A program made the position numbers and the translations under genes. From Pantoea eucrina (GTDB lineage: Bacteria > Pseudomonadota > Gammaproteobacteria > Enterobacterales > Enterobacteriaceae), in contig NZ_MAYN01000008.1 of NCBI RefSeq assembly GCF_001691555.1, positions 824,617 to 888,616 on the forward strand: a DNA stretch of 64,000 nucleotides. The letters run 5' to 3'. A model generated the notes under the pieces. The model ran no database searches. It was not told where the DNA came from and was given only the letters and a program-made list of their open reading frames with translations. Positions 27,497 through 36,376 of this stretch are shown here, one piece after another. The first letter of the stretch is position 1. Every line of letters begins with the position of its first letter.

Positions 27497-28177
27497 TCAG
27501 CTTTCGCGGGCAACGCGTTCGAATGCAATGACCCAGACCCAGGGATTAACTTCCCAGCTGGTTGCACCATACTGCTTTTGCCACGCCTTGCGGTACGCCT
27601 CTTTGGGCGATTCTGAATTCATATTCATGGTAAAGAAGTTGTTCAGGAAGTGTGAGTCAGTCTGAACGCCCTCTGCCATGATGTCATCCTCGCTGATATC
27701 CTGAATCTTTTCAGCCCGAATCGCGGTGATGGTCAGATCGATGCGGCTTGCCCAGCGTGGCATGTGGATTGCCGTCTGCCAGCCAAACTGCTCTGCGTCC
27801 TGCAGATCGTCTTCCAGCTGACCAAATTCATTGCTGTCAGCACGATACTGGCAGTAATCGGGATGGCGAAATAGCTGGGGATCGCGATCGTACTCAGCCA
27901 GCTGCGCTTCCGGTACGATCGGGCCGCGCCAGGTCTCACGCACCCACAGACGATCGCCAACCTGTCCGAACGGACAGTGCGCACTGATATCGGACATCGA
28001 CATCAGTTTGTAGCCGTGAAGATGATTTGCACTGACATCAAACGCATGAACGCCTTCATGGTGGTCCTGTCCTGGACCAAATGCCTGCGTCTTCATAATG
28101 CGTCGGGTCTGTGTTTGCTGGCCAACCAGCAGGGCGCGAACCCGCTGTTCGGAAAAAAGAATCGGCCGTTCTTTCAT
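27497..28177 (-). CDS. ASCH-like phage-type protein
   Basis: 226 residues beginning MKERPILFSEQRVRALLVGQQTQTRR, closely like a protein common in lambdoid prophages (KERPILFxxxMVRAIL...KTQTRR) with an ASCH/PUA-like beta-barrel expected to bind RNA or modified nucleic acid. Trp-rich segments GDRLWVRETW and WEVNPWVWVIAFER fit that fold. Function unknown. It stands alone here without other phage genes, so it may be domesticated. The start at 28177 has nearby AAGAGG. Confidence 0.75.
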   Translation of the reverse strand: MKERPILFSEQRVRALLVGQQTQTRRIMKTQAFGPGQDHHEGVHAFDVSANHLHGYKLMSMSDISAHCPFGQVGDRLWVRETWRGPIVPEAQLAEYDRDPQLFRHPDYCQYRADSNEFGQLEDDLQDAEQFGWQTAIHMPRWASRIDLTITAIRAEKIQDISEDDIMAEGVQTDSHFLNNFFTMNMNSESPKEAYRKAWQKQYGATSWEVNPWVWVIAFERVARES

Positions 28178-28762
28178 TTTTTACCTCTTGTTATATCACG
28201 AACCCGGAAAGCGTTAACGGTACATCCTGTACAGGATGAGAACATTAGCATAAAGGTTTCAAACAAATTTGCTTAATAATTTGTCACCTGATAATCAGGC
28301 ATCCTCTTCCTGTTCCGGTATTAAAAAAACATCCAGGCAAAAAGTGGGGTGCAGATCGCTTAACACATCGGCGAAATGCGGAAATTTCCCCTATACAGTA
28401 CGTTATAACGGCCAAAATAGAAATATTTTCAGACTATTTCACCTTTTTCTCCGCTAATAACTGGCTGGCAGTCAGCGATGGCTGGCCCCTGAAATTTACA
28501 CTAAGCCGGCATCGCAGTTAAGCGAGATACATAAACTGTGTTAACCATATTTAGCGACAGCCGGACGGCATAAGGAAAAACTGAAAACAAAAAGGCCACT
28601 GGGAAAGCGCGCTTAACAACGCTATAACATGATCAGGATCGCAAAATTTTTCCTCCCACCCTGAAAATGCTGTAAGAAAAGTGTCATGACCTGCCCGCTA
28701 AGATAGCAGGTGAGCCTGTGTGGCTCCCGCCGCGCATCACATGCCATAACAGGAGAAGCATC
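28178..28762. other. Long intergenic region upstream of yedJ
   Basis: 585 bp. AT-rich at 28200-28450, with short open frames lacking ribosome sites. The last 60 bp lead to the yedJ ribosome site (AGGAG). No RNA gene or strong hairpin was recognised. Confidence 0.4.
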
Positions 28763-29467
28763 ATGTCCATTACACACTGGCAACAACGCTATGAACACTG
28801 GCTGCGGCTGAACTGGCAGCATGAGGATAAGGCGCATGATGTGGGGCATTTGCGTCGGGTCTGGATGAGCGCAGCGCGCATTATGCAGGAGACGCCCGCC
28901 GATGCCATGGTGGTGCTGACCGCCAGCTATTTTCACGATGTGGTTAATCTGCCAAAGAACCATCCGCAGCGTCATCTCGCCTCGACTTTTGCCGCTGAAG
29001 AGACGCGCCGTATTCTGCAGCAGGATTTCCCCGATTTTCCCGCTGAGCTTATGGATAGCGTGGCGCACGCCGTGCAGGCGCACAGTTTCAGTGCCGCAAT
29101 TACGCCGCTGACAGCGGAAGCAAAAATTGTGCAGGATGCCGATCGGCTGGAGTCGTTGGGGGCTATCGGGCTGGCACGCGTGTTCTATACCGCTGGCGCA
29201 CTGGGCCGGCCACTGTTTGACAGTGACGATCCGCTGGGCCGCGATCGCGAACTCGATGATGTGAAGTGGACGCTGGATCATTTTCAGAAAAAGCTGCTGC
29301 GCCTGCCCGATACCATGCAAACGGCAGCAGGACGCCGTCTGGCAGAATACAACGCGGATTTTCTGGTGCACTACATGGCCAAACTCTGTGCTGAACTGCA
29401 GGGTAATTTAGCCGGGGTTGATGAATCCGTACTGCGCGACTTTTGTTGCACGTTACAGGAATATTAA
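28763..29467 (+). CDS. yedJ: HD-domain phosphohydrolase YedJ
   Basis: 234 residues from ATG 28763 with ribosome site AGGAGAAG. HD-superfamily metal ligands are visible: an early His in HDVGHLRRVW, HD in YFHDVVN, and a late Asp in QDADRLESLGAIG. YedJ-type proteins are soluble metal-dependent phosphohydrolases without settled substrate. It lies beside dcm as in E. coli, but separated by a small DNA-binding-protein gene. Confidence 0.92.
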   Translation: MSITHWQQRYEHWLRLNWQHEDKAHDVGHLRRVWMSAARIMQETPADAMVVLTASYFHDVVNLPKNHPQRHLASTFAAEETRRILQQDFPDFPAELMDSVAHAVQAHSFSAAITPLTAEAKIVQDADRLESLGAIGLARVFYTAGALGRPLFDSDDPLGRDRELDDVKWTLDHFQKKLLRLPDTMQTAAGRRLAEYNADFLVHYMAKLCAELQGNLAGVDESVLRDFCCTLQEY

Positions 29468-29539
29468 ATTTTTGTGACAGACTGTTAACTCACGTCATCT
29501 TCCGTTACGTTTGTGAAAAAAATAGCAGGGAGTATGGAA

Positions 29540-29794
29540 ATGACTGAAACCGTGAACATTACGATAAAAATTGACCCGGCGCTGAAAGAGGAGATTAAGC
29601 AGCTGGCCGCTGATAATCAGGTTTCAATGAGTCAGGAGATTATCAGCCGATTGCAGGCGAGCCTGCAGAGTGCCCCGCAGCAGGAGACAGCGGCAGATAA
29701 TCTGCACTCCGACGAGACGCCGGACGATCGGTTAAGCGCCACGGAGCTGCGTCAAATCCGGGCGCTGCTGAAAAAGAGCAAGAAGAAGAAGTAA
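29540..29794 (+). CDS. Small Arc/MetJ-type ribbon-helix-helix protein
   Basis: 84 residues from ATG 29540, selected because AGGGAG lies 8 bp upstream; GTG 29513 and ATG 29534 are alternatives. The N-terminus TVNITIKIDPALKEEIKQLA followed by SMSQEIISRLQASL is a classic Arc-like strand-helix-helix. The C-terminus is acidic, then ends in a run of lysines. Probably a DNA-binding regulator, possibly an orphan antitoxin; no toxin partner is adjacent. Not part of E. coli yedJ-dcm spacing. Confidence 0.8.
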   Translation: MTETVNITIKIDPALKEEIKQLAADNQVSMSQEIISRLQASLQSAPQQETAADNLHSDETPDDRLSATELRQIRALLKKSKKKK

Positions 29795-29843
29795 TGTTTG
29801 CACTCACCCGCCGTCCGGCGGGTAAGTGCTTTCTGATGCATTA

Positions 29844-31256
29844 TCAGCCAGCAGCCCGATCTGACGGGTTCAGCCTGTACTGTTCAATCAGCGGCAGCAG
29901 CAATTTCGCGACCGCAGCAAATACCGGCACTACCACGGAATTGCCAAACTGACGATAGGCCTGCGTATCAGAGACCGGGATGCGAAACGTCGCTTCGCCC
30001 GGCGCTTCAAATCCCATCAGGCGCGCGCACTCGCGCGGGCTCAGCCGGCGCGGGCGGCGTGCCATGTTTTCAGCAGCGGTAAAGTTCTGCTCACCCAGCG
30101 CGCGATCCCAGCCGCGATCGATCAGGATCTCCGAGCCATCTTTATAGTAGCGCGCTGAAAGCGTGCGCACGCAGCAGTGCGGATCCTGCGGGTCGTTCAG
30201 ACCATAGCCAAAGCCATTGCCTTTCGCCTTATGCTTTTGTGCATAGCGGTACAGGTAGTGCCAGAGCGTGGGGGAGAGGGTATATTTTTCGCCCGGATCC
30301 GCGTCCAGCAGGCTCTGCAGTGGCGGCACCTGTGGCGGATAGAGTGCCGGCAGAGCGCGCAGTGAAAAGGGCTGATTAACGCCGCTGTCGCGCCGGATAC
30401 CGACCAGGACAATACGTTCACGGTGCTGCGGCAGAAAATAGCGCGCGTCGATCACTTTAGCGTCCGGCGTGCCTTTATCGTCAGCATCCGCCACGTCATA
30501 ACCCAGCTCATCCAGCGTGGCCATAATAATGGCGAAGGTGCGGCCCTTATCGTGACTCTTCAGGTTTTTGACATTTTCCAGCACAAAAAACGCCGGTTTT
30601 TTAGCCGCGAGAATGCGCGCCACGTCGAAAAACAGCGTGCCCTGCGCCTCACATTCAAACCCGTGCGCCCGACCGAGGGCGTTCTTTTTACTGACCCCCG
30701 CCAGCGAAAAAGGCTGACAGGGAAAGCCGGCCAGCAGCACCTGATGATCGGGGATAGCGCGATCGATATGCTGATAAATAGCCGCCTCTTCAGTGAGGCC
30801 GGCTGGCTGCGTCACAAGACGGATATCCGTATTAAACTGGTGGCGCAGCGGATCGCAGTAGTGATTCGCTTTATACGTGCGGACCGCCTCTTTATTCCAT
30901 TCGCTGGTAAAAACGCACTCGCCGCCGGCCTGCTCAAAGCCGCGCCGGATGCCGCCAATACCGGCAAAGAGATCGATAAACTGGAAGGCGGGCCTGTCAT
31001 AGTGGTCCGGTCGTGAGGGCAGCAGGGCGCGCAGGCTGGCGATCTCAGACGGCAGAAGCGTGGCCGATGTGCCTTTGCCACTGCGCAGGCGGTTCAGCTT
31101 CGCCATGCTCCAGTGACCTGTGCCGGCGGCGTTGAGGGTCTGCATCACATCGCGCGCTGCGTAGATATCGAGTACCTGCAGTAACAGCGCTAAGTCATCC
31201 TGCGCAGCGGTTAACAAAGAGGGGGTAGCCGGTGCGGCGGGATCGGGAACGAGCAT
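29844..31256 (-). CDS. dcm: DNA cytosine-5 methyltransferase Dcm
   Basis: 470 residues, near E. coli Dcm in length and motifs: AdoMet motif [13 protein letters not shown] (95-107), catalytic Cys180 in [17 protein letters not shown], and the C-terminal motif X ([12 protein letters not shown]). Expected to methylate the inner cytosine of CCWGG. Convergent with the small ribbon-helix-helix gene and divergent from vsr. In E. coli dcm and vsr overlap on the same strand; here they are divergent with 187 bp between them, an unusual arrangement. Confidence 0.95.
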   Translation of the reverse strand: MLVPDPAAPATPSLLTAAQDDLALLLQVLDIYAARDVMQTLNAAGTGHWSMAKLNRLRSGKGTSATLLPSEIASLRALLPSRPDHYDRPAFQFIDLFAGIGGIRRGFEQAGGECVFTSEWNKEAVRTYKANHYCDPLRHQFNTDIRLVTQPAGLTEEAAIYQHIDRAIPDHQVLLAGFPCQPFSLAGVSKKNALGRAHGFECEAQGTLFFDVARILAAKKPAFFVLENVKNLKSHDKGRTFAIIMATLDELGYDVADADDKGTPDAKVIDARYFLPQHRERIVLVGIRRDSGVNQPFSLRALPALYPPQVPPLQSLLDADPGEKYTLSPTLWHYLYRYAQKHKAKGNGFGYGLNDPQDPHCCVRTLSARYYKDGSEILIDRGWDRALGEQNFTAAENMARRPRRLSPRECARLMGFEAPGEATFRIPVSDTQAYRQFGNSVVVPVFAAVAKLLLPLIEQYRLNPSDRAAG

Positions 31257-31316
31257 GCGTTTTTCCTTAACAGTTGAGCGGCTATGCTACCACTCATCTG
31301 CCAGGGTTGAAATTAG

Positions 31317-31341
31317 CGTGTCGTGTCGTGTCGTGTCGTGT
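31317..31341. repeat. Pentanucleotide tandem repeat (CGTGT)5 upstream of vsr
   Basis: Five uninterrupted 5-mers, followed by degenerate GCGTG-rich sequence to about 31366. It lies in the dcm-vsr intergenic region, 103 bp before the vsr ATG and 61 bp from the dcm start. Such tracts can change length by slippage and alter promoter spacing; whether it does here is inference. Confidence 0.85.
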
Positions 31342-31443
31342 CTTGGCGTGCGCTGCGTGGCGTGCCGCACTCTTTCACGCTGCCGCTTTCGCTTTTGCCG
31401 TAAAACGCTAAAGTTGAATAAGCCCGCAGGAAAAGGAAACGGC

Positions 31444-31920
31444 ATGGCTGACGTGCACTCACAAGCGATCCGCAGTAAAAATATGCGCGCGATCCGTAAT
31501 CAGGATACGGCGATTGAACAACGCGTGGCCGCGATACTGAAAGATCGCGGCTTCAGCTTTCGCGTGCAGGATAAAGCGCTGCCGGGACGGCCCGATTTCG
31601 TGCTGCCTGAGCAGCAGGCAATTATTTTTGTGCACGGCTGTTTCTGGCATCGCCATCACTGCTATCTGTTCAAAATGCCTGCCACGCGCACCGGCTTCTG
31701 GAACGGTAAAATCAACAGTAACGTTGAACGTGACAGACGCTATGTGCAGCAGCTGCAGGAAACCGGATGGAAGGTGCTGATTGTCTGGGAGTGCGCGCTG
31801 CGCGGTAAGCTGCGGCTGGACGACGGTCAGCTGATTGAGCGTCTTGAGGAGTGGCTGCTGGCTGCCGGGCAGAGCGCTGAGCTGGATCACCAGGGATTGC
31901 ATCATTACCGGCCCGTCTAG
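31444..31920 (+). CDS. vsr: Very short patch repair endonuclease Vsr
   Basis: 158 residues from ATG 31444 (AAGGAAAC upstream). The nuclease aspartate is Asp51 in PGRPDFVL, with the structural zinc residues of the HGCFWHRHHC segment (64-73) and NGKINSNVERDRR. It nicks 5' of the T in T:G mismatches arising from deamination of Dcm-methylated cytosine. The frame is open upstream to 31255 through the CGTGT tract but has no start supported by a ribosome site. Confidence 0.95.
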   Translation: MADVHSQAIRSKNMRAIRNQDTAIEQRVAAILKDRGFSFRVQDKALPGRPDFVLPEQQAIIFVHGCFWHRHHCYLFKMPATRTGFWNGKINSNVERDRRYVQQLQETGWKVLIVWECALRGKLRLDDGQLIERLEEWLLAAGQSAELDHQGLHHYRPV

Positions 31921-31990
31921 CCGGCGATGATTGCTTTTCGCGGCAATAACCGTTTAGATCACGTTTTTCTCTGGGACGCGGAGCACTACC

Positions 31991-32257
31991 ATGAGCAGTA
32001 TCAAACTGACGGTCAGACGGCTCTATCAGCTGCGCGACGAGCGGCTGGTGGCGACACAGGCCACGGCACGCATCTGGCTGGACGATCGGCTGATTGCCAC
32101 GGAAGAGATCAGCGGCATGACCGAGAGTCCGGTAAGCAAATATCTGCATGCAGCGGATACGCAGGGAAAAACGCTACGCGTTGAATGGGACTGTGAGGGC
32201 ATCGCCGACATGTCGGTGACATGGGTTGAGCGCTGCCCCTGTTGTCAGGAACACTAA
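31991..32257 (+). CDS. Small unknown protein between vsr and yedI
   Basis: 88 residues, start supported by GGAG 7 bp upstream. It lacks a signal peptide or membrane segment, is mixed alpha/beta in character, and ends in ERCPCCQEH with a CPCC motif that could bind metal or form a disulfide. I do not recognise the family. It is 70 bp after vsr and 20 bp before yedI on the same strand, so it is probably co-transcribed. An overlapping frame at 31927-32184 has no good ribosome site and is likely a shadow. Confidence 0.65.
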   Translation: MSSIKLTVRRLYQLRDERLVATQATARIWLDDRLIATEEISGMTESPVSKYLHAADTQGKTLRVEWDCEGIADMSVTWVERCPCCQEH

Positions 32258-32277
32258 CCGGAATAAGGATTACCATT

Positions 32278-33189
32278 TTGGCAGGAACCAGTTTACTTAC
32301 GCTTCTGGATGATATCGCAACGCTGCTGGATGACATTTCAGTCATGGGCAAGGTTGCCGCAAAAAAAACCGCTGGCGTGCTGGGCGACGATTTATCGCTT
32401 AATGCGCAGCAGGTCACCGGGGTCAAAGCCAATCGCGAATTGCCGGTGGTCTGGGGCGTGGCGAAGGGCTCATTTCTGAACAAGCTGATCCTGGTGCCGC
32501 TGGCGCTGGTGATTTCCGCGTTTGCCCCCTGGCTTATCACGCCGTTACTGATGCTGGGCGGCGCCTACCTCTGCTATGAAGGGGTGGAAAAGGTGTTACA
32601 CAGCCTGCAGCATGATAAAGAAGAAAAAAGCCCGGAGGCGCGTCAGCAGCGGCTCGACAATCTGGCACAGCAGGATCCGCGCGCCTACGAAAAGAGCAAG
32701 GTCAAAGGCGCAGTGCGCACTGACTTTATTCTTTCTGCAGAGATTGTGGCCATTACGCTGGGCATCGTTTCAGAGGCGCCGCTGCTTAACCAGGTGCTGA
32801 TCCTCGCCGGTATTGCCATTCTGGTCACCATTGGTGTGTATGGCATTGTGGCGATGATTGTGAAGATTGATGACCTCGGCTACTGGCTGCGGGAAAAGTC
32901 CTCTGCACTGGCGCAGGCGGTAGGCGGTTTTCTGCTGGCGATGGCGCCGTGGCTGATGAAAATTCTTACCGTGGTCGGCACGCTGGCGATGTTTCTGGTG
33001 GGTGGCGGCATCATTGTGCACGGTATTACGCCACTGCATCACGCTATCAGCGAATACAGCAGCGGCTTTAACGGCGTGGTCTCCAGCCTGCTGAGCAACG
33101 GGGCCAATCTGGTACTCGGGTTTATTGTCGGCGCAGTTGTGCTGCTGGTGGTTAACCTGATTGCCAAAGTGCGCGGTAAGTCGGCATAA
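32278..33189 (+). CDS. yedI: YedI, DUF808 inner-membrane protein
   Basis: 303 residues starting at TTG 32278, which has AAGGA 8 bp upstream and gives the family N-terminus ([19 protein letters not shown]); E. coli YedI is 305. The signature [17 protein letters not shown] is conserved, followed by about six hydrophobic helices. Function unknown; proposed transporter. The upstream in-frame ATG at 32242 overlaps the preceding gene and is not favoured. Confidence 0.93.
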   Translation: MAGTSLLTLLDDIATLLDDISVMGKVAAKKTAGVLGDDLSLNAQQVTGVKANRELPVVWGVAKGSFLNKLILVPLALVISAFAPWLITPLLMLGGAYLCYEGVEKVLHSLQHDKEEKSPEARQQRLDNLAQQDPRAYEKSKVKGAVRTDFILSAEIVAITLGIVSEAPLLNQVLILAGIAILVTIGVYGIVAMIVKIDDLGYWLREKSSALAQAVGGFLLAMAPWLMKILTVVGTLAMFLVGGGIIVHGITPLHHAISEYSSGFNGVVSSLLSNGANLVLGFIVGAVVLLVVNLIAKVRGKSA

Positions 33190-33283
33190 AAGGCCTGTGC
33201 GGCAAGCGGCGCACAAGCCGCTTACCGCTTATCTCTGACAATGCGATATAACGCGCGGCACACTAATTTTCAGGAGAGTGATG

Positions 33284-33415
33284 ATGAACGACGATATGTT
33301 TGAATTTGATATCGATGCCCAGCTGGAACAGGCTGAAGCGAAAGCGGCGGAAAAAGCCAGCGAAGTACCCGCTGAACTCAGTGACGATGCTGAGTGTGAA
33401 GGCTGCAAAATCTGA
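33284..33415 (+). CDS. Small acidic protein, unknown
   Basis: 43 residues: MNDDMFEFDIDAQLEQAEAK..., Ala/Glu-rich helix, ending ECEGCKI with a CxxC pair. A GGAGAG ribosome site is 5 bp upstream and a terminator follows 22 bp after the stop, so it is probably a real single-gene unit. An ATG 3 bp earlier is an alternative start. I do not recognise it. Confidence 0.7.
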   Translation: MNDDMFEFDIDAQLEQAEAKAAEKASEVPAELSDDAECEGCKI

Positions 33416-33437
33416 TTGCGGCAGTTAAAAAAATTTC

Positions 33438-33465
33438 AAAGCCGGTAATAAACATTACCGGCTTT
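33438..33465. terminator. Terminator after the small acidic protein gene
   Basis: 12-bp stem (33438-33449 with 33454-33465), loop AAAC, ending TTT then GTTTA. Confidence 0.85.
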
Positions 33466-33594
33466 GTTTATGAACAAGATTTTGCACTGCTTATTCCTCT
33501 TTTATCACATTAATAACATTATCCTATAGGCAGATTGTCTGCCCGGCTGCTATACCTTTAAGCGTTCAATCAACGGTAAAAGGGAGAGCGCGGT

Positions 33595-33774
33595 ATGACC
33601 TTTGCAGTGAGTGATGAAGTTCAGCACAAACAGGGCGGACCCACGATGGTGGTAACCGGCTATGCCAGCGGAATGGTAGAGTGCCGTTGGTATGATGGCT
33701 ACAGCGTGCGTCGTGAGGCATTCCGTAGTGATGAACTGAGTCACATAACGACGGAATCCCGGCTTGCCAGCTGA
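33595..33774 (+). CDS. yodC: YodC, DUF2158 small protein
   Basis: 59 residues with the family core GGPTMVVTGYASGMVECRW, then the basic REAF segment, very like E. coli YodC (60 residues). Probably a small SH3-like barrel; function unknown. GGGAG ribosome site 10 bp upstream. It lies between yedI and mpgP as in E. coli. Confidence 0.92.
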   Translation: MTFAVSDEVQHKQGGPTMVVTGYASGMVECRWYDGYSVRREAFRSDELSHITTESRLAS

Positions 33775-33809
33775 ATCTGTCCGGGACGGTTTCACCGTCC
33801 CGTATCGCC

Positions 33810-35030
33810 TTACACGTTGCCCTCGTTATCTTCTTCGACCGCCTGATAAATCCGCTGCAGAATATCCGGGAACGCCGACTGAACGCGACTCCAGCTCGGA
33901 ATAAAGGGCTTATCGTTGGGACGTTCAATAAACGACTGACCGGCGTCAAGAATGGCCTGCGTAAACATCTCCACCGCCGCCTCTTCCTTATGCTGATCGA
34001 ACGACAGACCGTTCATTGTCGCTTCATGCCGGTAGATCTCCATCATATCCAGTGCATTACGGTAGTAAGTCGCTTTCAGCACGCGAAATGAGTCGCTGGT
34101 CAGCGGCACACCCATTGTGGCCAGCTTACGCAGCAGCGATTGCACAATATCACTGCTCATGCGTTTCAGACCCCCGGTGCCATCCTCTTCGGCCAGCGGC
34201 TGATGCTTGTGGTCATAGTGATCGGCAATCTCTACCTGACAGCTCTGGCGGGTGGTGTAGTTGCGGTAGATCTCAGACAGCACGCCTATCTCCAGTCCCC
34301 AGTCGCCGGGTATTTTAATGCCGTTAAGCACATGGGTACGCATGGCAAACTCGCCGGAGAGGGGATAGCGAAAGCTGCTGAGGTACTCGAGATACTCCGA
34401 GTGACCGTACACCTGCTGCAGCGAACGCAGCATGGGTCCTACCAGCAGACGGCCAACGCGGCCGTTAAGCTTGCCGTCCGCGACGCGCGCATAAAACCCT
34501 TTGCAAAATTCATACTGAAACGCAGGGTTGGCCAGCGGATAGAGCAGGCGCGCCAGCATACCGCGTTCGTAGGTCACAATGTCGCAGTCGTGCAGCGCTA
34601 CGCACTGGGTGCGATCGGATGCCAGGGTATAACCGGTACAGAACCAGACGTTGCGTCCTTTGCCCGGCTGGCTGGGGGACAGACCCTCCTTATCCAGTTC
34701 AGCATCGATAGCTTTCAGGCGCGGGCCATCATTCCACAGGATACGGTGCCGCTGTGGCAGGCGTGAGAAGAAGTCGCGGGCAAACAGAAACTGATCGCGA
34801 TCGGCGCGGTCGAGACCAATCACAATCTCTTCCAGGTAAGGCACCTGCGCCAGTTCATTGACAATATTATCCAGCGCCGGGCCCTCCAGTTCGGAGAACA
34901 GCGACGGCAGAATCAGACCCATTTTGCGCCGGCGGGCAAACTGCACCATCTCTTTTTCCAGCGACTCTGTACGGCGATGGGTGAGGTTATGAAAATTCGT
35001 AATCACGCCATTCTGATAAAAATCACTCAT
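33810..35030 (-). CDS. gpgS: Glucosyl-3-phosphoglycerate synthase (GT81/GT2-type)
   Basis: 406 residues. A GT-A glycosyltransferase with donor-binding acidic motif HDCDIVTYE (near 195) and the family segment GDWGLEIGVLSE. Known relatives transfer glucose from NDP-glucose to 3-phosphoglycerate. The next gene, 15 bp away in the same direction, is the matching phosphatase, giving a two-step route to glucosylglycerate, a compatible solute reported in related plant-associated enterobacteria. Mannosyl specificity is an alternative. E. coli keeps only the phosphatase. Confidence 0.85.
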   Translation of the reverse strand: MSDFYQNGVITNFHNLTHRRTESLEKEMVQFARRRKMGLILPSLFSELEGPALDNIVNELAQVPYLEEIVIGLDRADRDQFLFARDFFSRLPQRHRILWNDGPRLKAIDAELDKEGLSPSQPGKGRNVWFCTGYTLASDRTQCVALHDCDIVTYERGMLARLLYPLANPAFQYEFCKGFYARVADGKLNGRVGRLLVGPMLRSLQQVYGHSEYLEYLSSFRYPLSGEFAMRTHVLNGIKIPGDWGLEIGVLSEIYRNYTTRQSCQVEIADHYDHKHQPLAEEDGTGGLKRMSSDIVQSLLRKLATMGVPLTSDSFRVLKATYYRNALDMMEIYRHEATMNGLSFDQHKEEAAVEMFTQAILDAGQSFIERPNDKPFIPSWSRVQSAFPDILQRIYQAVEEDNEGNV

Positions 35031-35045
35031 CGTCTCATCCTCAGA

Positions 35046-35852
35046 TTACGGCTTATGGGGGGCCAGAAAATGATCTATGCCTTCGCACCAGCCTTCCGGT
35101 CCGGTTTGCGTTGTGCGATAGATATGGTCGCGGTCGGTACGGCTGAGTTCAACCGGCGACTTGCTGAAGCCTTTAATAATGACCGCATAGTCTGCCTGTT
35201 CCAGCATCGGAATATCATTGGGGCCGTCACCCAGACCCAGCGTTATCCGGCGTACACCATCCTGCTGCATCAGCTGCTGCTGCAGCTGCGTCAGCGCTAT
35301 CCCTTTGCCGCAGTTTTCCGGCATCACGTGCCAGAAGCGACCACCCTGCGTCAGCGCAAGCTGATGGCGGGCCAGCGCGGCGCGAAACGCATCCAGTTGC
35401 TCATTCTCGTCGCGCCATAAAATCACTTCCGAGGCATCACGCAGACGACTTAACCGGGCTTCGCTCAGTGGCAGACCGGTAAAGCTCGCCACGTCGCTGT
35501 CACTGAGATCGTGAAAGCCGGTAAAGCGAAATTCCGCTTTCAGCGCACCAAGAATGTCGCACAGCGCCAGATAGCCAGCGGCTGGCTCATCATTAACCGT
35601 AACGTCCTGACCAAAGCTGATACAGGCACCATTTTCAGCGATAAACGGCGCACCGCTGATACCCAGGCGCTTCTGTAGCGGAATAATCTCTGCGGCGGTT
35701 TTACTGGAACAGAGCACCACCGGGATCTGGCGTGCAGCAAAGTGTTCCAGCCACGGGCGGGCAGCTTCCCAGTTATAATCGTGGTGATCCAGCAGCGAGC
35801 CATCCAGATCGGTCACTACCAGCAGAGGGGAATCAGGGTCAATCATCGTCAT
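35046..35852 (-). CDS. mpgP: Mannosyl/glucosyl-3-phosphoglycerate phosphatase (YedP)
   Basis: 268 residues, HAD superfamily Cof/MPGP branch: nucleophile DLDGSLLDHHDY (15-26), motif II SSK near 55, and the late GDGPNDIPML near 205. It dephosphorylates the product of the neighbouring synthase. ATG 35852 has a TAAGGAG ribosome site. It is first in the two-gene unit and shares synteny with E. coli yedP. Confidence 0.9.
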   Translation of the reverse strand: MTMIDPDSPLLVVTDLDGSLLDHHDYNWEAARPWLEHFAARQIPVVLCSSKTAAEIIPLQKRLGISGAPFIAENGACISFGQDVTVNDEPAAGYLALCDILGALKAEFRFTGFHDLSDSDVASFTGLPLSEARLSRLRDASEVILWRDENEQLDAFRAALARHQLALTQGGRFWHVMPENCGKGIALTQLQQQLMQQDGVRRITLGLGDGPNDIPMLEQADYAVIIKGFSKSPVELSRTDRDHIYRTTQTGPEGWCEGIDHFLAPHKP

Positions 35853-36123
35853 ACTCCTTACACCACAGATGTGAGTAAAGCAGAGAGTAATCAGTATAAT
35901 AGCGTTATGAAGATTGCACGTTTTTCCGGCTTGCTGAACGCGACAACCAGGAATAATCTTAAAACGCGGCGCAGGTCAGGCTGACGGTACGTGAATTATG
36001 CAGCGAAAAGCGCAGGCGGGGCGGCCATCCGGCTGGTTTAACGCTACGTGATATGCACATTTCTGCACTTTATATGCATAAATGCTGGTTGCCTTCATGC
36101 ACAGTGAGCGTAATCTGAAACGG

Positions 36124-36189
36124 CATTACCATTTCCTGGTGTAACGAATTCATTGATAAATTTAACCCGGCCTGAGCCGGGTTTTTTTT
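36124..36189 (+). ncRNA. dsrA: DsrA-like small RNA, shortened
   Basis: 20 nt at 36131-36150 are identical to the rpoS-pairing region of E. coli DsrA (ATTTCC...CGAATT). The segment ends in a strong terminator: CCCGGC/GCCGGG stem near 36166-36181 followed by eight T. A sigma-70 promoter is visible: TTGCCT (36089-36094), 16-bp spacer, TAATCT (36111-36116). Position between mpgP and yodD matches E. coli gene order. At about 66 nt it is shorter than E. coli DsrA (about 87-91) and lacks the second stem-loop used against hns. The 5' end is estimated. Confidence 0.82.
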
Positions 36190-36199
36190 GAAATCGATT

Positions 36200-36376
36200 T
36201 CAGCGATTCGTTTCACAGAAGCTGCAGTCGTGTATATCCACTTCACACTGTTCAGAAAGGCAGCGTGCCTGATCCACGGTTTTAGCGGATGAATCAAACC
36301 ATTCGGTATCGCGCTCTTTTTTCTGCTCCGGACTGCCTGCCGGGGGAAAGCGAGGGCGGGTCTCTTCTGCACGCAT
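36200..36376 (-). CDS. yodD: YodD-like small stress protein
   Basis: 58 residues from ATG 36376 with GGAG 8 bp upstream. The C-terminus EVDIHDCSFCETNR closely matches the end of E. coli YodD, and the gene is next to dsrA and mpgP as there. The N-terminal half is charged and divergent, and three cysteines cluster near the end. Function unknown; E. coli yodD is stress-induced. Confidence 0.7.
   Translation of the reverse strand: MRAEETRPRFPPAGSPEQKKERDTEWFDSSAKTVDQARCLSEQCEVDIHDCSFCETNR

Noticed and set aside
28269..28457. 62-codon frame upstream of yedJ
   Set aside because: No ribosome site, low-complexity composition and no similarity that I know.
31255..31443. N-terminal extension of vsr through the CGTGT tract
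   Set aside because: Vsr family length and the ribosome site support the start at 31444; the extension is low-complexity and Cys/Arg-rich.
31927..32184. Alternative frame overlapping the 88-residue gene after vsr
   Set aside because: It lacks a ribosome site; the frame at 31991 has a good one and a better coding character.
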